A stretch of 64,000 nt of DNA from Paramecium pentaurelia. Lineage: Eukaryota > Ciliophora > Oligohymenophorea > Peniculida > Parameciidae. Made by a program: the position numbers and the translations under genes. Within the stretch, counting starts at the first letter, position 1. Each line of letters starts with the position of its first letter. The notes beneath the pieces are model-generated. The model was not told the DNA's origin, did no database searches, and saw only the letters and a program-made list of their open reading frames with translations. Below, in pieces: positions 1-11,315 of this stretch. The DNA lies in assembly GCA_905183005.1 (NCBI GenBank), contig CAJJDO010000018.1, forward strand, positions 193,210 to 257,209. Reading direction: 5' to 3'.

Positions 1-765
1 ATATGATTTTTATATTAATTCAGTTTACAATAAATTATCATTATGTAAATATTGTAATTAAAGAAAACTTGAGTTATTAATTTAGAATTCAATTTTATAA
101 TTACTTTTAAACTTATTTCCCTTTAAAAATGTTATTTATTAACTATTTGATTATTATGATATAAAAGTATCATATTTTAAATGCTATAATTAATACTTAC
201 AATTCTAATCACCAATCAAAACCAACCAAAAATCTAAATTGATCTACAAATGTTATATTATCTAACTTATATTACAATAATTTATTATAATTAATGCTAT
301 TGATTCAATCTAAACACTACTCACATCTAATTTCTCTGTTTCTAATCTTAAAGATGAGTTTTAAATCAATATTTATAAATCTCTAAAATGGTTTAATATA
401 GAAAATGGTTGGTTTCCATTTTTTAAAGGTAATCTCAAAATTAAAGATTTTTAACCCAATTTGATATTATAATCTTTGTTAAATTATAATGACTAATTCT
501 AATAGATATTGGTTGTGTAAACATATATGAGATTTTCAATAAATATTGATTCAAATCTCAATTTTAATTTATCAATCTGAGAATATATTTAACACTCTTC
601 CTATTTTTAATATATCAATAATACATACGACTTATATTAAAGTGTAACCATTGTCTAACCCTCAATTTTAGAATAATAATCTCCCAGAATGATTTTTTCA
701 TCAAATGTATAGCAATTCTAAGATTTAATTAAGTGTATATTTGCTATCAAAAAGACAAAAAACAT
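1..765 (-). CDS. secreted or membrane protein, 5' part only (partial)
   Basis: With code 6 the minus strand is open from an ATG at 765 to the left window edge, about 255 codons without a TGA. The first residues (MFFVFLIANIHLIKSQ) look like a cleavable signal peptide: a hydrophobic core followed by a small-polar end. The mature part is rich in I, L, N, Q and has alternating beta-like stretches, but I recognise no domain. A later ATG at 651 is possible but would lose the signal peptide. The opposite strand is also open over 2-578 in one frame but has no in-frame ATG, so I treat it as a shadow. The product is unknown; it is probably secreted or type I membrane. The 3' end lies outside the window. 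Confidence 0.6.
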
Positions 766-1303
766 TAATTTAATATATGATTTTATTAATAAATATACAT
801 TATAATTTTATCTAAAATATCTTATAATATAGACTTTCTATAAAATATGATATCCTTTTCTGAATAAGTTAATTCATGTATTTTATTGAAGATTAGAATT
901 TAATATTAATTGGAATTAATATTAAGTTTAATTTTGATGAGATTTAAAAATCTAATTATATATATTAAATCAATATAAATACATTATATCATTTAATATA
1001 TATAATTATAATAAATTAACATCTAATATAATAATAATAAGGAATTACAAAAAATATAAATAAATCAGCAAAGTAAGAACTTCAATAATTAATTGTCTAA
1101 TGAACAAATATTTATGATAATTATATGAGAATTCAATTGAATTAATATGAAAAATAGAAATACTAAAATTAACTAGATATTTTTATTTGTATAATTATAA
1201 TTATATATAATTTAATTTTTACCTTCTAATATATTTTAAATATATATATATAAACTTAAATTTAATTAATTAAATTTCCAACACAAATATAATATAACAA
1301 AAG
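766..1303. other. intergenic, AT-rich
   Basis: This 538 bp gap lies between two genes that point away from each other and should hold both promoters. It contains runs of TA repeats near 1240 just before the prohibitin start. I see no open frame with coding character and no RNA gene. Confidence 0.6.
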
Positions 1304-2185
1304 ATGGCTGCTCAAGTTGAATCAGCAAAAAGGCTTATAAGTTTAGGATCAGCAGGATTGTTTGGTCTTTTCTTGATTAAGAACTGTTTCTTTACAGTTG
1401 AGCCAGGACATTGTGCAATTAAATTTAGCAAATTCTTTGGTCTCTAGGAAGAGAAATACAAAGAAGGATGGCATTTCAGAATTCCATATTTTGAAACCCC
1501 AATCGATTACAACATCCAAACAAGACCTAGATAAATCAAAGCTAGTACAGCTAATAGAGGTACTATTTTATTTAATCAATAATATAGACATGCAAAATGT
1601 ACTTCTTACTCTTAGAGTACTTCATAGACCATATAGTGATGAATTACCAACCATTTATAGAACATTAGGAATTGATTATGATGAAAAAGTACTCCCATCT
1701 ATAGTCAATGAAACAATGAGATCTGTTGTTGCTTAATATACAGCATCATAATTAATGAGTCAAAGAGATTAAGTTTCATTTAAAATTAGACAAGCTTTGG
1801 ATTAAAGAGCTGCATAATTCAAAATTGCAATTGATGATGTTTCAATCACAGAACTTACTTTTGGAAAAGAATATTTAGAAGCTATTGAAGCTAAATAAGT
1901 TGCTTAATAAGAAGCTGAAAGAGCTAAATTTGTTGTAGAATAAGCAAGAGAAGCCAAGAAAAGTATTGTTATTAAGGCATTGGGAGAAGCAAAATCAATT
2001 GAATTGGTAGGAAAATCTGCCTTGACTAATCCAGGTATATTAGATATTCTATTTATAAATTAGCATTTTTGGATGTTAGAAGAATTGAGTATGCAAGAGA
2101 AATTTCAGCTATTTTAGCTGAATCTAGAAATCATATTATGTTATCATCAGATATTCTTAAAATGGATGCTACTGCCAATAAATGA
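1304..2185 (+). CDS. PHB2: prohibitin 2 (mitochondrial inner-membrane scaffold)
   Basis: Prohibitins form ring complexes in the mitochondrial inner membrane that stabilise membrane proteins and cristae. Removing introns of 28 nt (from about 1559) and 29 nt (from about 2035) gives 274 residues. An N-terminal hydrophobic segment (LGSAGLFGLFLIKN) is followed by the SPFH core with VEPGHCAI, HFRIPYFETP, LRVLHRP, VLPSIVNET and ITELTFGKEYLEAIEAKQVA, then a coiled coil. The match is to PHB2 rather than PHB1 (VEPGH and ITEL..EY..A motifs). Many Q codons are TAA/TAG, which proves the code. The start is the first ATG after TATA-rich DNA and matches the family's N-terminal length; total length is slightly short of animal PHB2 (about 299). 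Confidence 0.93.
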
Positions 2186-2300
2186 GGGTTAAATAAAATA
2201 TTTAATATTTATATATTCCTAGTTCTTACTTTATTAAATTTATTTTATCATCAAGAAAATAGAAATAATAATGATAATACTGTTTTATATTTAGTATAAT

Positions 2301-3265
2301 TCATCCAAATAACCATTCTTTTCTTTTTTGTATTTATTCTTCTCCATTTAAAATTGCCTTTAATTTTTATTTTTCTAAATTGTCATTCTACTCTAAATAT
2401 GATTTTAATGCTTCATCAGCTTCTCTAGTCCAAAGTAAACTTTCTTAATTATTAGAAAATACTCTAAAAAGAGTATTAAGATCTCCTGAACATTAATACA
2501 TTTTTTAAACAAGATCTTTATATGAGACATTTAAAAAATTGGACAATAATTTTAAAGTATATTTTAATTCTTCAACTGTTTATTTTTATTCTATATTTAA
2601 ATTAGTTTATTCAGATTAAAATGAATATTATTTTTTATTTGATTTATCATATTTTGAACTAATTTTAATTAATAGAATACTTAGCTGAAAATTAAAACTT
2701 TATTTTCTTTTAAACCTAAGGTTCAATTGGTTGTTATTCCTCTTTATTTTCTATTTTTAAATTAGATATATATTTTTAAGGTTACATATTTTCTTTGATT
2801 TCCTTAATTGGAGTTTCAATTAAATAATATATTGGAGATGCTAAAATAGCTGATATATCCTTCAATTTCCAACAATTACCATTTTCAAGATAAAAATTGA
2901 GTTAACCATCAATGCCATATTTCTATAAAAATTAATAGATCTTTTCAAAGTCTTAGTTTTTTAGATGTTATAAATACTATTGATATCTTGATTTAATTTA
3001 ATTAATACCTATTTCGTATACTTATATAAGTTCGTTTTAAAATAATACTTATATCTTAAAATCCCTTTTTTTGAGAAACTTTAGGAAGACTATACAATTT
3101 CAATATTATTGATAAATCTTCAAAAAGAGTGAAACTATCATGTACTTTCTAATGATTTCTTTAAAAGTTCTCATTTTATTATCCTTAAATTGCTTTAGAA
3201 AAAGCATCAAAGTAGATTTATACAAAATCATCATTTTCTTTTAATTTCAGTTTGTAATTTTTCAT
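2301..3265 (-). CDS. Rap1/TERF2IP-like protein: Myb-like domain plus Rap1 C-terminal-like domain
   Basis: Two introns (2987-3008, 22 nt; 2685-2715, 31 nt) join one frame of 303 residues. Residues about 45-100 resemble the Rap1 Myb fold: an acidic FTLFEDLSII helix, then RTYISIRNRYQQYLQHL, comparable with the helix-3 pattern HSWQSLKDRYLKHL of human RAP1. The last 85 residues resemble the Rap1 C-terminal (RCT) domain: a helical stretch ending CSGDLNTL, then LLWTREADEALKSY, then IQKRKEWLFG, parallel to the human SGELEAT ... W..DD..L ... RRIEF pattern. In animals and fungi this protein binds TRF2/Taz1 or telomeric DNA. I could not identify a BRCT domain. The frame stays open upstream of the chosen ATG, so the N-terminus may be longer (another ATG at 3511 lies in a different frame). 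Family assignment is from memory of motifs. Confidence 0.55.
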
Positions 3266-3686
3266 ATTTAATAATTTGGAGGTTTATTCTAAAAATGAAT
3301 TTATTTCTGCAAATATAAATGAATAATTATTATAAATGATAATATTTTAGGTTTGAGTTAGGATCTAATTGAAATATTATTTGTATTTTTATGATTTCTT
3401 ATTGATTAGATTAATTTGTTCTATTTTTAAAGTTTTTCATATAATTAATACAACTACTTTAATTTGAATATATTTCCAATAGGAATCATCATATATATTT
3501 ATCAATACCATTTTCTAATTGGTTTTAATTTAATGATATATTTACATTAATAATAGATTAATATTAAAATTATTATATTAGATTAGAAATTAATGAATGA
3601 TATGTTTGGTATATATGAATAATGGTTGAAATTAAGAAAAAGAGTAATTCTATTTTTATTATATTTATAATTTTTTATAACATCTA

Positions 3687-6243
3687 ATGATTAGATCAGA
3701 AGGCATGAGTCTTTATTAATTGTTGATTCCAAGAGAATCTTCTTATGATGTTATGAGTGAATTAGGATAGATAGATAGTGTAATGATAATTGACCATCAA
3801 TAGCATTTACTGTCTAAGCCCTTTATTAATTAAGTCCAAAGGTAATAATATATACTAATGTTAGATGTGATGAAATATTGAGTAAAGTAGAGTATCTACT
3901 CAATTAATTAAATCAAATAGGATAGACAATTGAACATGTTTATGATTTTAAATTGATGTTGTAGGAATTTGATGTATGAAAATATTTGTAATATAGAGAG
4001 TCTTATCATTAAAGTAAATTCAAAAACATACATTTATAAATTAAATTGAGGAATACATAACTGGAAAATATTAATAAGTTTAATAATAAATTGACAATTT
4101 ATCAAGATTGAAATCTAAACTATAAAATACGATAGAAGCTAAAGAAGCAATGATTAATGCAAGGAGATGGTTAGGAATAGCTTACTTTCATAGTAAATCA
4201 AGTACTGCATTAGATTTTGATGAATAAATGATTAAATCATATCATTAACATGGAGGAATGATGCCTTCTTAGAAATTTACTCATTTTGTTGGAGTAATGG
4301 ATGCTAAAGATTATTAAATATTTCAAAGAACTGTATTTCGTATAACAAAAGGTAATTTTATGGTTAATTAAACATTGTTATCTGTTTCAAGAAGCTGTTT
4401 TTTATTAATATTTCCAACATTTTCATTATAATCAGAAACATGGAGAAAAATCAAAAAGTTATGTGATGTATTGAAAGTAGATCATATTTCATTGCCATTA
4501 ACAGAAGAATAATGGGATTAAAGATATAGTGATTATGATAAAGAAATAGTTGAAATAGAAAATATGGATAAATTGACTCATTAATTATTATAATCTATTT
4601 TAAAACCTTTATTGGAAGATGGAAATGCATAACCATCATTATTATTTATCCGATTTTATTTAGTAAGAGAAAGAACTCTTTATGAAAATTTGAATAAAGT
4701 AAAAATGTAATAAAGTATTTTTCTTGCAAATTTATGGGTTAGAACAAGTGAAATTTAATTATTAGAAGATATTCTATAAACAATAAAATTGAAGAATCCT
4801 CATATTCCTGCTCCTTAAATTAAAAAAAATGCTATTGTTAATTAGAAACCACCAACCTTTTTTTAAACTAATTAATTTAATAAATTATTTTAATTGATTA
4901 CTGAAACTTATGGAATTCCTGATTATAAAGAAATAAATCCTTCAATATTTTCAATAGTTACTTTTCCATTTCTATTTGGAGTTATGTTTGGAGATATTGG
5001 TCATGGAGCTGCTATTTTAATATTTGGAATATTTTTATCTATGAATAAGATCTTCTCTCCTAGATCAGAATAAAAGAAACTTAGAGAATAAAGGATTCAA
5101 TTAGGATTATAAATAAAAAAATAAATAAATTCAAAAGATTTTAATGATGAAGATCTAAATAATGATTTTAATTTAACTTAGATAATTTTTGATTTAAGAT
5201 ATATGTTGTTATTATGTGGAGCATTTTCTCTATATACTGGATTTATTTATAATGAATACTTTGGTCTTTCTTTAAATATATTTGGATCATGTTTAAATTA
5301 AACAGATTGTACATATCCTTTTGGAATTGATCCATAATATGAAGAGTTAAACTTTAGAAATTCATATAAAATGAAATTGGCAATTATTATTGGATTTTGT
5401 TAAATGTTATTAGGAATATTATGTTCAGGATTTAATTACTTATATTTTAAAAAATGGATAAATCTTTTCATAATATTTCCAGCAAGACTTATATTTTTCA
5501 CTTTATTTATTGGTTATATGGTAATTCTAATTATAATAAAATGGACTACATTCTATTAAGATACATCTTAAGCACCAAGTATAATTACAACTTTAGTTGA
5601 TATGTGGATGCATGATGGATAAGTTACTATTAAAACATTTGAATCTGCAGATTTACAATACTAATTACAAAAAATCATAATAATTACATGTATTTTATGT
5701 TTACCTTTTTTATTATTTGCTCCAATAATTGCAGATATTATTTCTATGTTGAGAAGAAAAAAGAAAGATCCTAAAAATCTATAAGAATTTGAAATGGTTC
5801 CTTAGAATATGAATAGTGATTCATCTAATGATGATATTATATCTGAATAATCATAACATTCATCTTATATAGATATTATTGTTGAACATCTAATAGAAAC
5901 TTTAGAATTTGCACTTGGATGTATCAGTAATACTGCTAGTTATTTGAGATTATGGGCATTGTCTTTGGCTCATTCTGAATTAGCAAAAGTCCTTTTTGAT
6001 TTAACTTTAAAAGATCCACTTGCTAACGCTAATTTACTTGCTTCTCTTATTGGAATGCCTGTTTTTTTATTGTCAACTATTGGTATTTTATTATGTATGG
6101 ATTCAATGGAATGCTTTTTACATGCTCTAAGACTACATTGGGTTGAATTTTAAAATAAATTTTATAAAGGCAATGGTTATAATTTTGAAGTTTTTTCATA
6201 TAGAAAAGAAATGTAAAAATATTAAGAGAAAATGAAAACTTGA
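3687..6243 (+). CDS. ATP6V0A: V-type proton ATPase subunit a
   Basis: Subunit a carries the two aqueous half-channels of the V0 sector that let protons reach the rotating c-ring in acidic organelles and the contractile vacuole system. Two 23 nt introns near 3841 and 3978 give 836 residues, the normal family size. The N-terminal cytosolic half starts MIRSEGMSLYQLLIP. The C-terminal half has about eight membrane segments and the signature SYLRLWALSLAHSELA, containing the arginine essential for proton transfer, followed by the LHWVEFQNKFY end. A glycine-rich GVMFGDIGHG motif marks the first transmembrane region. Standard-code translation shows only fragments because of TAA/TAG glutamines. Confidence 0.95.
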
Positions 6244-6492
6244 TTAATGCAACGAATTATATGATTTCCTTTGTAATTATTATACGTATTATCAACAAAA
6301 CTCGAATCTTATTTCTATTGATATTCAAATATTTTCAATTATCATATTTAATGTATATATATTTATATTCTTTATTCTTATTTTAATATATAGTTTTACC
6401 TAAAAGCAGATAATTTTTTCTTTTTTAAATAGAAATGTTAATAATTTATATATAATATAAATCATAATATCTAAATAGAAAGTTTAGATATT

Positions 6493-6912
6493 TCATTTAT
6501 TGTAAACCTTTACAAATTTATTTTATAAATGTTCTTTTATTGTTTTGACAGAGTGAGATAATTAATCCAAAAAGTATTACATGGATTGACATTATTCTAA
6601 TTTTTGAAAACTTTTAATAAATTCACTTTTGCTAAGAAGACCACTTTTTTTTTATTTTCTTTTACGAATTTTTTTGTTAGATTTGCAAATACCAATCTCA
6701 GAATCTTTAGTGCCAGAATTATCATATTAAGAAAAGTTATGATCAAACTAGCTTCCATAATTTGAACAATTTTCAATCACTGAAAATAAAGGGCTATGCA
6801 ATCCAAACAAAGAAAGATGCATATTTCTATCCCATTACTGTTGATTATGATAATCTTCTTCAGTATCGATTTCTTATTCATACATATTGCTTATCAAATG
6901 ATTAATTTCCAT
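6493..6912 (-). CDS. hypothetical protein, 139 aa
   Basis: One intronless code-6 frame of 139 codons. The N-terminal half is acidic and polar (MEINHLISNMYEQEIDTEEDY); a basic cluster follows in the middle (SNKKIRKRKQKKSG), and the C-terminus is an amphipathic helix (KLEQCQSMQYFLDQLSHSV). The basic cluster could be a nuclear localisation signal. I recognise no family. It lies tail-on to the V-ATPase gene and is followed upstream by two further small minus-strand genes. Confidence 0.5.
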
Positions 6913-7039
6913 TTAGAATTATAATATATGTATCAAATATTGTCAGCAATAATATTTTAATTAAAAAACGTTGGGAACGCCCCCAAAATTAATTAATTTT
7001 TAATTTCTAATTCATTTTATTCATCACTCCGTTCAGATG

Positions 7040-7317
7040 TCAAAAAGATAATAAAGAAAAGATTTCTACTATTATAAGTATATATTTTCTATTTTCTAAT
7101 TGAAATAACAATAGCCGCCCATCTTTACTTTTAAGAATCTGATTTAAACCTAAATCATTTATATAGGTTTTGAATATTTTCAAAGTAAACACAAACATAG
7201 ACATATGCCTAACTTTTTTTAAAATAAATCACATTCTCTAGAATATACCTTATAATCTACGATTCCAAATTGAGAAAGTTAGAACAAAATCTGAAGGTTT
7301 TAGTATATATTTTCCAT
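7040..7317 (-). CDS. small hypothetical protein, 85 aa
   Basis: Removing a 20 nt GT...AG intron gives an 86-codon frame including stop. The second half reads like protein (KIFKTYINDLGLNQILKSKDGRLLLFQ, here quoted only as KIFKTYINDLGLNQIL and RLLLFQLENRKYIL) and ends in a hydrophobic tail. No family is recognised. A competing plus-strand reading of the same DNA from about 7038 can also be made, so the strand call is uncertain. Confidence 0.35.
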
Positions 7318-7485
7318 ATTAATTATTTATATTTATTATATTCTTTACAGGAATAAATTAAGGCAAGTACAGCTGTAAATTAAACTTCAATACTACCCTT
7401 TATTTGTATAACTCAATAATAAAAATGATTATAGGATATTATCAACTCTATTAAATATATAATTTAGACATATAACTAAATAAGA

Positions 7486-7944
7486 TCATACTCGAGATCC
7501 TTTTTATTAGACTTAGATTAGAAGTTGATTTTTCACTTGTCCTAAGATTCCTTCCAAGTTATCAATTAATTACTTCATCTATTAGAATTGTTAGATTTGT
7601 TGATTTGGATTGCTTTATTTGACTTAAGAAAAGAAATCTCGTGCAGCATTTAAGATAGGATTTTTTGATTTTGATTATTTTTTAAACTTGTTTGTTTTTT
7701 TCTCTATTTTTTTGGTCATTTTAAGCATTCTTTATACAGGTTCAAGGGAATTATTGAGATCTTGATCCTCATCTATAGTGTCAGATTAAAACGGTAGCTG
7801 AAGTAATGAAAAATCCTCTTGAATGTATTTAATTCTTGGAGAAGGACGACCCAACAAAAGAGGAGAAGGGAAGATTATTTGATTTGAATACTCGTCCCAT
7901 GTATTAAGATCTTAAACCTCTTCATCTAAGAATGTGTTCTCCAT
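7486..7944 (-). CDS. hypothetical protein with C-terminal helix, 152 aa
   Basis: A continuous code-6 frame from ATG at 7944 to TGA. The N-terminal part is acidic with proline-rich PSPLLLGRPSPRI; the middle is very lysine-rich (KKIEKKTNKFKKQSKSK); the C-terminal part is a glutamine-rich amphipathic helix (QFQQMKQLIDNLEGILGQV) that could form a coiled coil. No known domain is seen. It is the first of three small same-strand genes after an AT-rich gap. Confidence 0.5.
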
Positions 7945-8329
7945 TTATAAATTTTATTACTAAATATCTTAAATTCAATTAAAAATATAAACACCAGATA
8001 TTCTCATTAATAATCATCATAATTAACTTACAATTTTTAGTCTAATAATAATATACTATTCATTTTATGGCATTATATTTTATATTAAAATTAAATAACC
8101 ATCTATTATAATATACTTATAATTCATAATATAAATTGTATTAGCAATTATAAACATATAGATTATTTAAAATACAAGAGGATCTTAATTTTATATACAA
8201 TGTGATATAATATATGTTCTTAGAGCATCTAATTTTTGTAAAATTTATGTATTCTATTTCTTAAGATGATTAAATAATAAGTATTATATAAGAGTATGTA
8301 TTTAACTCATTATTTGCCTAGGACAAAAT
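7945..8329. other. intergenic, nothing clear
   Basis: A weak plus-strand frame from an ATG near 8066 runs to 8332, but its composition is that of AT-rich background and it is near the length expected by chance when TGA is the only stop. I do not call a gene. Confidence 0.4.
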
Positions 8330-8700
8330 ATGAGAAAAATTATGATTGATGATGAAAAGAAAACTAAGGTTTATAAGAACTTTATTTAAAAGGTAATATG
8401 TAAATATTAGGAGAAATGTATAGATAATAAAAAATTGTATTCATTTGTCCATGGAGACAATAAATTGAAATATAAAATAAATTAGTATCACAATTTTAAA
8501 AAGAAAGTATGCAAAATTTATTATAAATTTGGAAATTGCTCTTATGAAGTATGATGTTAATATTTATACTCAGATATAAGGGGGAAAAGATTAAATATAG
8601 GGAATATTTATAGAAGTAGACCAAAAAGAATATATTTCTTTCACTTTTCTTTTAGATAGACAATTAAGAACACAATCAAAATATGATGAGAATTAAAATA
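8330..8700 (+). pseudogene. decayed CCCH zinc-finger gene
   Basis: The frame from 8330 contains a segment like a tristetraprolin-type CCCH finger (CKYQEKC ... SFVHGDNK) and a second one (VCKIYYKFGNCSYEV) that is cut by TGA at 8552. Reading past that TGA in the same frame gives CQYLYSDIRGKRLN, which fits the rest of a C-X8-C-X5-C-X3-H finger except that the final histidine is a tyrosine. The broken frame and lost ligand point to a relic of an RNA-binding protein gene. No intron that would remove the TGA and keep the finger was found. It could instead be a short functional ORF of 74 aa. Confidence 0.4.
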
Positions 8701-8813
8701 AGTATTCAAAGGATTATTAAAAGGTAGAATAATTATTATTTTGTAAACATTTTTGTATATGAGGAAATTATGTTTTAATAAAATAAGATATAAATATATG
8801 AACAATTTAGGAC

Positions 8814-9246
8814 TCACTTAATCTTTTTAAATTCAGGATTGCTTTTTAATATAGCCTGATAGAAGGTATCTTATAATTTGAAAGCTTTGTCTCTTAAATC
8901 TTCCATACATTTCTTAAGACACATATTTTATTTAAGATTATCCTATTAATAGGAGTCTTTGCATTTTTATTAACATCCTGAATCTTCAATTTCAATTTTG
9001 TTGAATGATTATTGCAATTAGACAGAGTTCGATTACATTCTTTCATCAATAGTAGTGAAACATTTATAATACAATTCAGGCTATTATGAATTTTATTTGA
9101 AACAATTAATTTTTTCATCTAAAGTTTATTTCTATTTAAAAAATAAATAGTACTTAATAAAGATTATAATGAGGACTATATTTGTTTCGTAAATCCGTAG
9201 TTAAATTCTTGTACATCATCCTAATTTCTGTTTATTAATCGTCCAT
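8814..9246 (-). CDS. twin-CX3C protein, FAM136A (DUF842)-like or small-Tim-like
   Basis: A 22 nt intron near 9130 joins a 136-residue frame. The C-terminal half has GCQQKC followed 13 residues later by CLKKC, i.e. CX3C-X13-CX3C, then a long helix (MEDLRDKAFKLQDTFYQAI). That spacing fits mitochondrial intermembrane-space twin-CX3C proteins (small Tims) and also the last two cysteine pairs of FAM136A, whose helix-rich length (about 138) it matches. Two more cysteines in the N-terminal half (INCF, YYKC) sit where FAM136A has further pairs, but those pairs are incomplete. Likely imported through the Mia40 disulfide pathway. It lies 34 bp from the end of the signal peptide peptidase gene on the same strand. 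Confidence 0.6.
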
Positions 9247-9280
9247 AATTAAATAAATTATTTTTATTAAAAACAATATA

Positions 9281-10519
9281 TCATTTATTTTTAATAGGTT
9301 CTGTATTAGATGTTTAACCATTTGGCTTTTCAGGATCTGCTTCATAGGCCCAAAATTAAAGAAGAGATTTATCAAGATAAGCCTTAATTAAAACACTTAA
9401 TGTGCATCCTGGTACTAAAAATAATAGAGCTGGTTAAGCATGACCTGATAAAATCATAACAGCTAAGGTAGTCACAATACCTATAGCATAACCTACAAAA
9501 CACCATAAGAAATAAGTGATTTTGATTTCTGAAATCTTTTTTACTTTTTCAATTTGTCTATCAACATCATATTTAAGACACATTCCAACAAAAATACCAG
9601 GTACAACAATATCACCTAAACCTAATATACTATATTTTGTAAATGGATTTCCTTCATCATTCAATGCAGTAAATGGGAATTATAATTTAATTGGTGCATC
9701 AATAGATTTTGCAACTGTTACCATTACATCAGTTCCATAAACCCAAAAAATATCATAAAAAAAGAGTCCCCAAAGCATTAAATATGCAATCTATATAATA
9801 ATAATTATATACTTTGAAATTTGGAATAACAGTAAAATTTGCAACTCCTGAAACTGTAAAGGCAATACCAAATAGATTATTACAAATCCAATTCTTAGAT
9901 CCTAAATAAAAAGCCAAAGGGAACATTGAAATAAGTAATGATATGAAATTTAACTTAGTTAATTTAATATCTATATCCTTGCTTGTCAATATTAGATTTA
10001 GATTGATTTTCTTATCTATCACTATTTTAGTAGAATATTCAATAGGGAATAATCTTTCAATTGCATCTTCAATGATTCCCATTAAACATAAAACCTTTTT
10101 ATTTAATTAAATATTATTACTCCTACTGCAGAGAAGAATAAAGTTATGGCAGTCTTAAGAATTGCTTCATCTAAATATTTTAATAAAAGATAGAGTCCAA
10201 ATAAATAGGCAGATAAATATATTGGAAATTGTAAAGCATCCTTTTATGTCATTTTTTCTTCTGATTATTTCTCTTCCTTTTCTAACTTATTGTTTTCTAT
10301 TTTTTAATTTGAATACATACATTTATTATATTTGATTTTAGATGTTGCCATAGCTCCAATATAGAGACAAGCCAAAGATTAAACAACTAATTAAACACCT
10401 GCAGGAACCTCTGTAAGTAGTGTCAACACATGGATTAACACTAAGCTTGCCAAAGACAAGTACACATATTATGGTCTTAAGAAATGGGTTAGAGGTTTGA
10501 ACTCTTAAGTAGGAGCCAT
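9281..10519 (-). CDS. HM13: signal peptide peptidase (intramembrane aspartyl protease)
   Basis: SPP cleaves leftover signal peptides within the ER membrane. Introns of 26 and 22 nt give 396 residues, the usual length. Both catalytic motifs are present: FFYDIFWVYGTDVMVTVAK (YD) and LGLGDIVVPG (GxGD), followed by the substrate-entry motif QPALLFLVP. About nine hydrophobic segments are visible. An acidic-basic loop (NKLEKEEKQSEEK) lies between early helices. The start at 10519 is only 32 bp from the divergent start of the uS15m gene, so the two genes share a very short promoter. Confidence 0.93.
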
Positions 10520-10551
10520 TGTTTTACACGTATTAAAAATAATTTTATTAT
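10520..10551. promoter_or_regulatory. 32 bp divergent intergenic region
   Basis: The start codons of signal peptide peptidase (minus) and uS15m (plus) are separated by only 32 AT-rich bases, which must contain both transcription starts and 5' UTRs. No specific motif is recognisable. Confidence 0.5.
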
Positions 10552-11221
10552 ATGCTTACAAAATAATTGCAATTATTGAGAAGTGTGGCATTCTTTTCTA
10601 GAGTTAAAGGAGGTTTAGATAGTGAAATTTATGTTAGAAAATCTCATAAATTCTTACATTCAATCTACAAAAAAGAATCACCAATAGAAAATGCATAATA
10701 AATTGTAAAGGATTTTAAATTGACTTTGGGATAAAGGTATTGTTTACTTATTAAAATCATAAAGATACTAACATGGATTTGAACCTGAAGAAATGAAAGA
10801 AGCTAGTCCATTAGTTTAAAAAGCATTTGGACTTAACAATGCTACTGATGGCTAAATTGTTGCATATCGAATTTAATAAGCAATTAAAAAATATTAAAAA
10901 TGGCCATTAGATACTGCTAGTGCTTTAGTAAAAGCTGCTGTATTAAATGAGAGAGTCATTTCATTAATGAATCACATGGAAAAAAATAGGTAAGATAAAT
11001 ATTGTGCTTTGACACTTACAAAATTATTGGCAGATAGAAGAAAGGCTATGTATTATTTGAGAACTCATGATTATTAAGGATTCCTTTGGTTAGTTGGTGA
11101 TTATGGTTTGAAAGACCTCAAATATCATAATCATAAATACTTAAGACATAGACATATTGCTGCGACAAAAACAAAAAGATATACAAGAAAAGACACAAAT
11201 AGAACAAGATGGGCATTATGA
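10552..11221 (+). CDS. MRPS15: mitochondrial small-subunit ribosomal protein uS15m
   Basis: uS15 binds the central domain of small-subunit rRNA. One 28 nt intron at about 10736 gives 213 residues. The C-terminal part has the S15 core: LTKLLADRRKAMYYLRTHD then FLWLVGDYGLKDLKY, corresponding to the bacterial GLL.LV.KRR.LL.YL pattern. The N-terminal extension of about 110 residues with a basic start (MLTKQLQLLRSVAFFSRVKG) fits a mitochondrial targeting sequence. The C-terminus is basic (RYTRKDTNRTRWAL). Confidence 0.8.
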
Positions 11222-11315
11222 GTTATTAATATTAGTATTTTATGAAATCAAATATGAATAATAATCGATTTACTTTATATTTAATAATTTAATTTACTCG
11301 GGTTCTTTTGGTTTC

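Noticed and set aside
354..580. Plus-strand reading with pieces like WFPFFKGNLKIKDF
   Set aside because: The frame is open but lacks any in-frame ATG, while the opposite strand has a signal peptide and a 255-codon open frame.
3509..3511. Upstream ATG (minus strand) as the start of the Rap1-like gene
   Set aside because: It is in a different frame and no GT...AG intron of plausible size gives the right phase; the N-terminus is left open instead.
8894..9118. 74-residue standard-code ORF starting MKKLIVSNKIHN on the minus strand
   Set aside because: It is an out-of-frame shadow of the twin-CX3C gene; the true frame needs a 22 nt intron and gives two CX3C motifs.
9516..9740. Plus-strand ORF over the signal peptide peptidase gene
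   Set aside because: Antisense shadow of the GLGD/PAL region; the minus strand has the conserved catalytic motifs.
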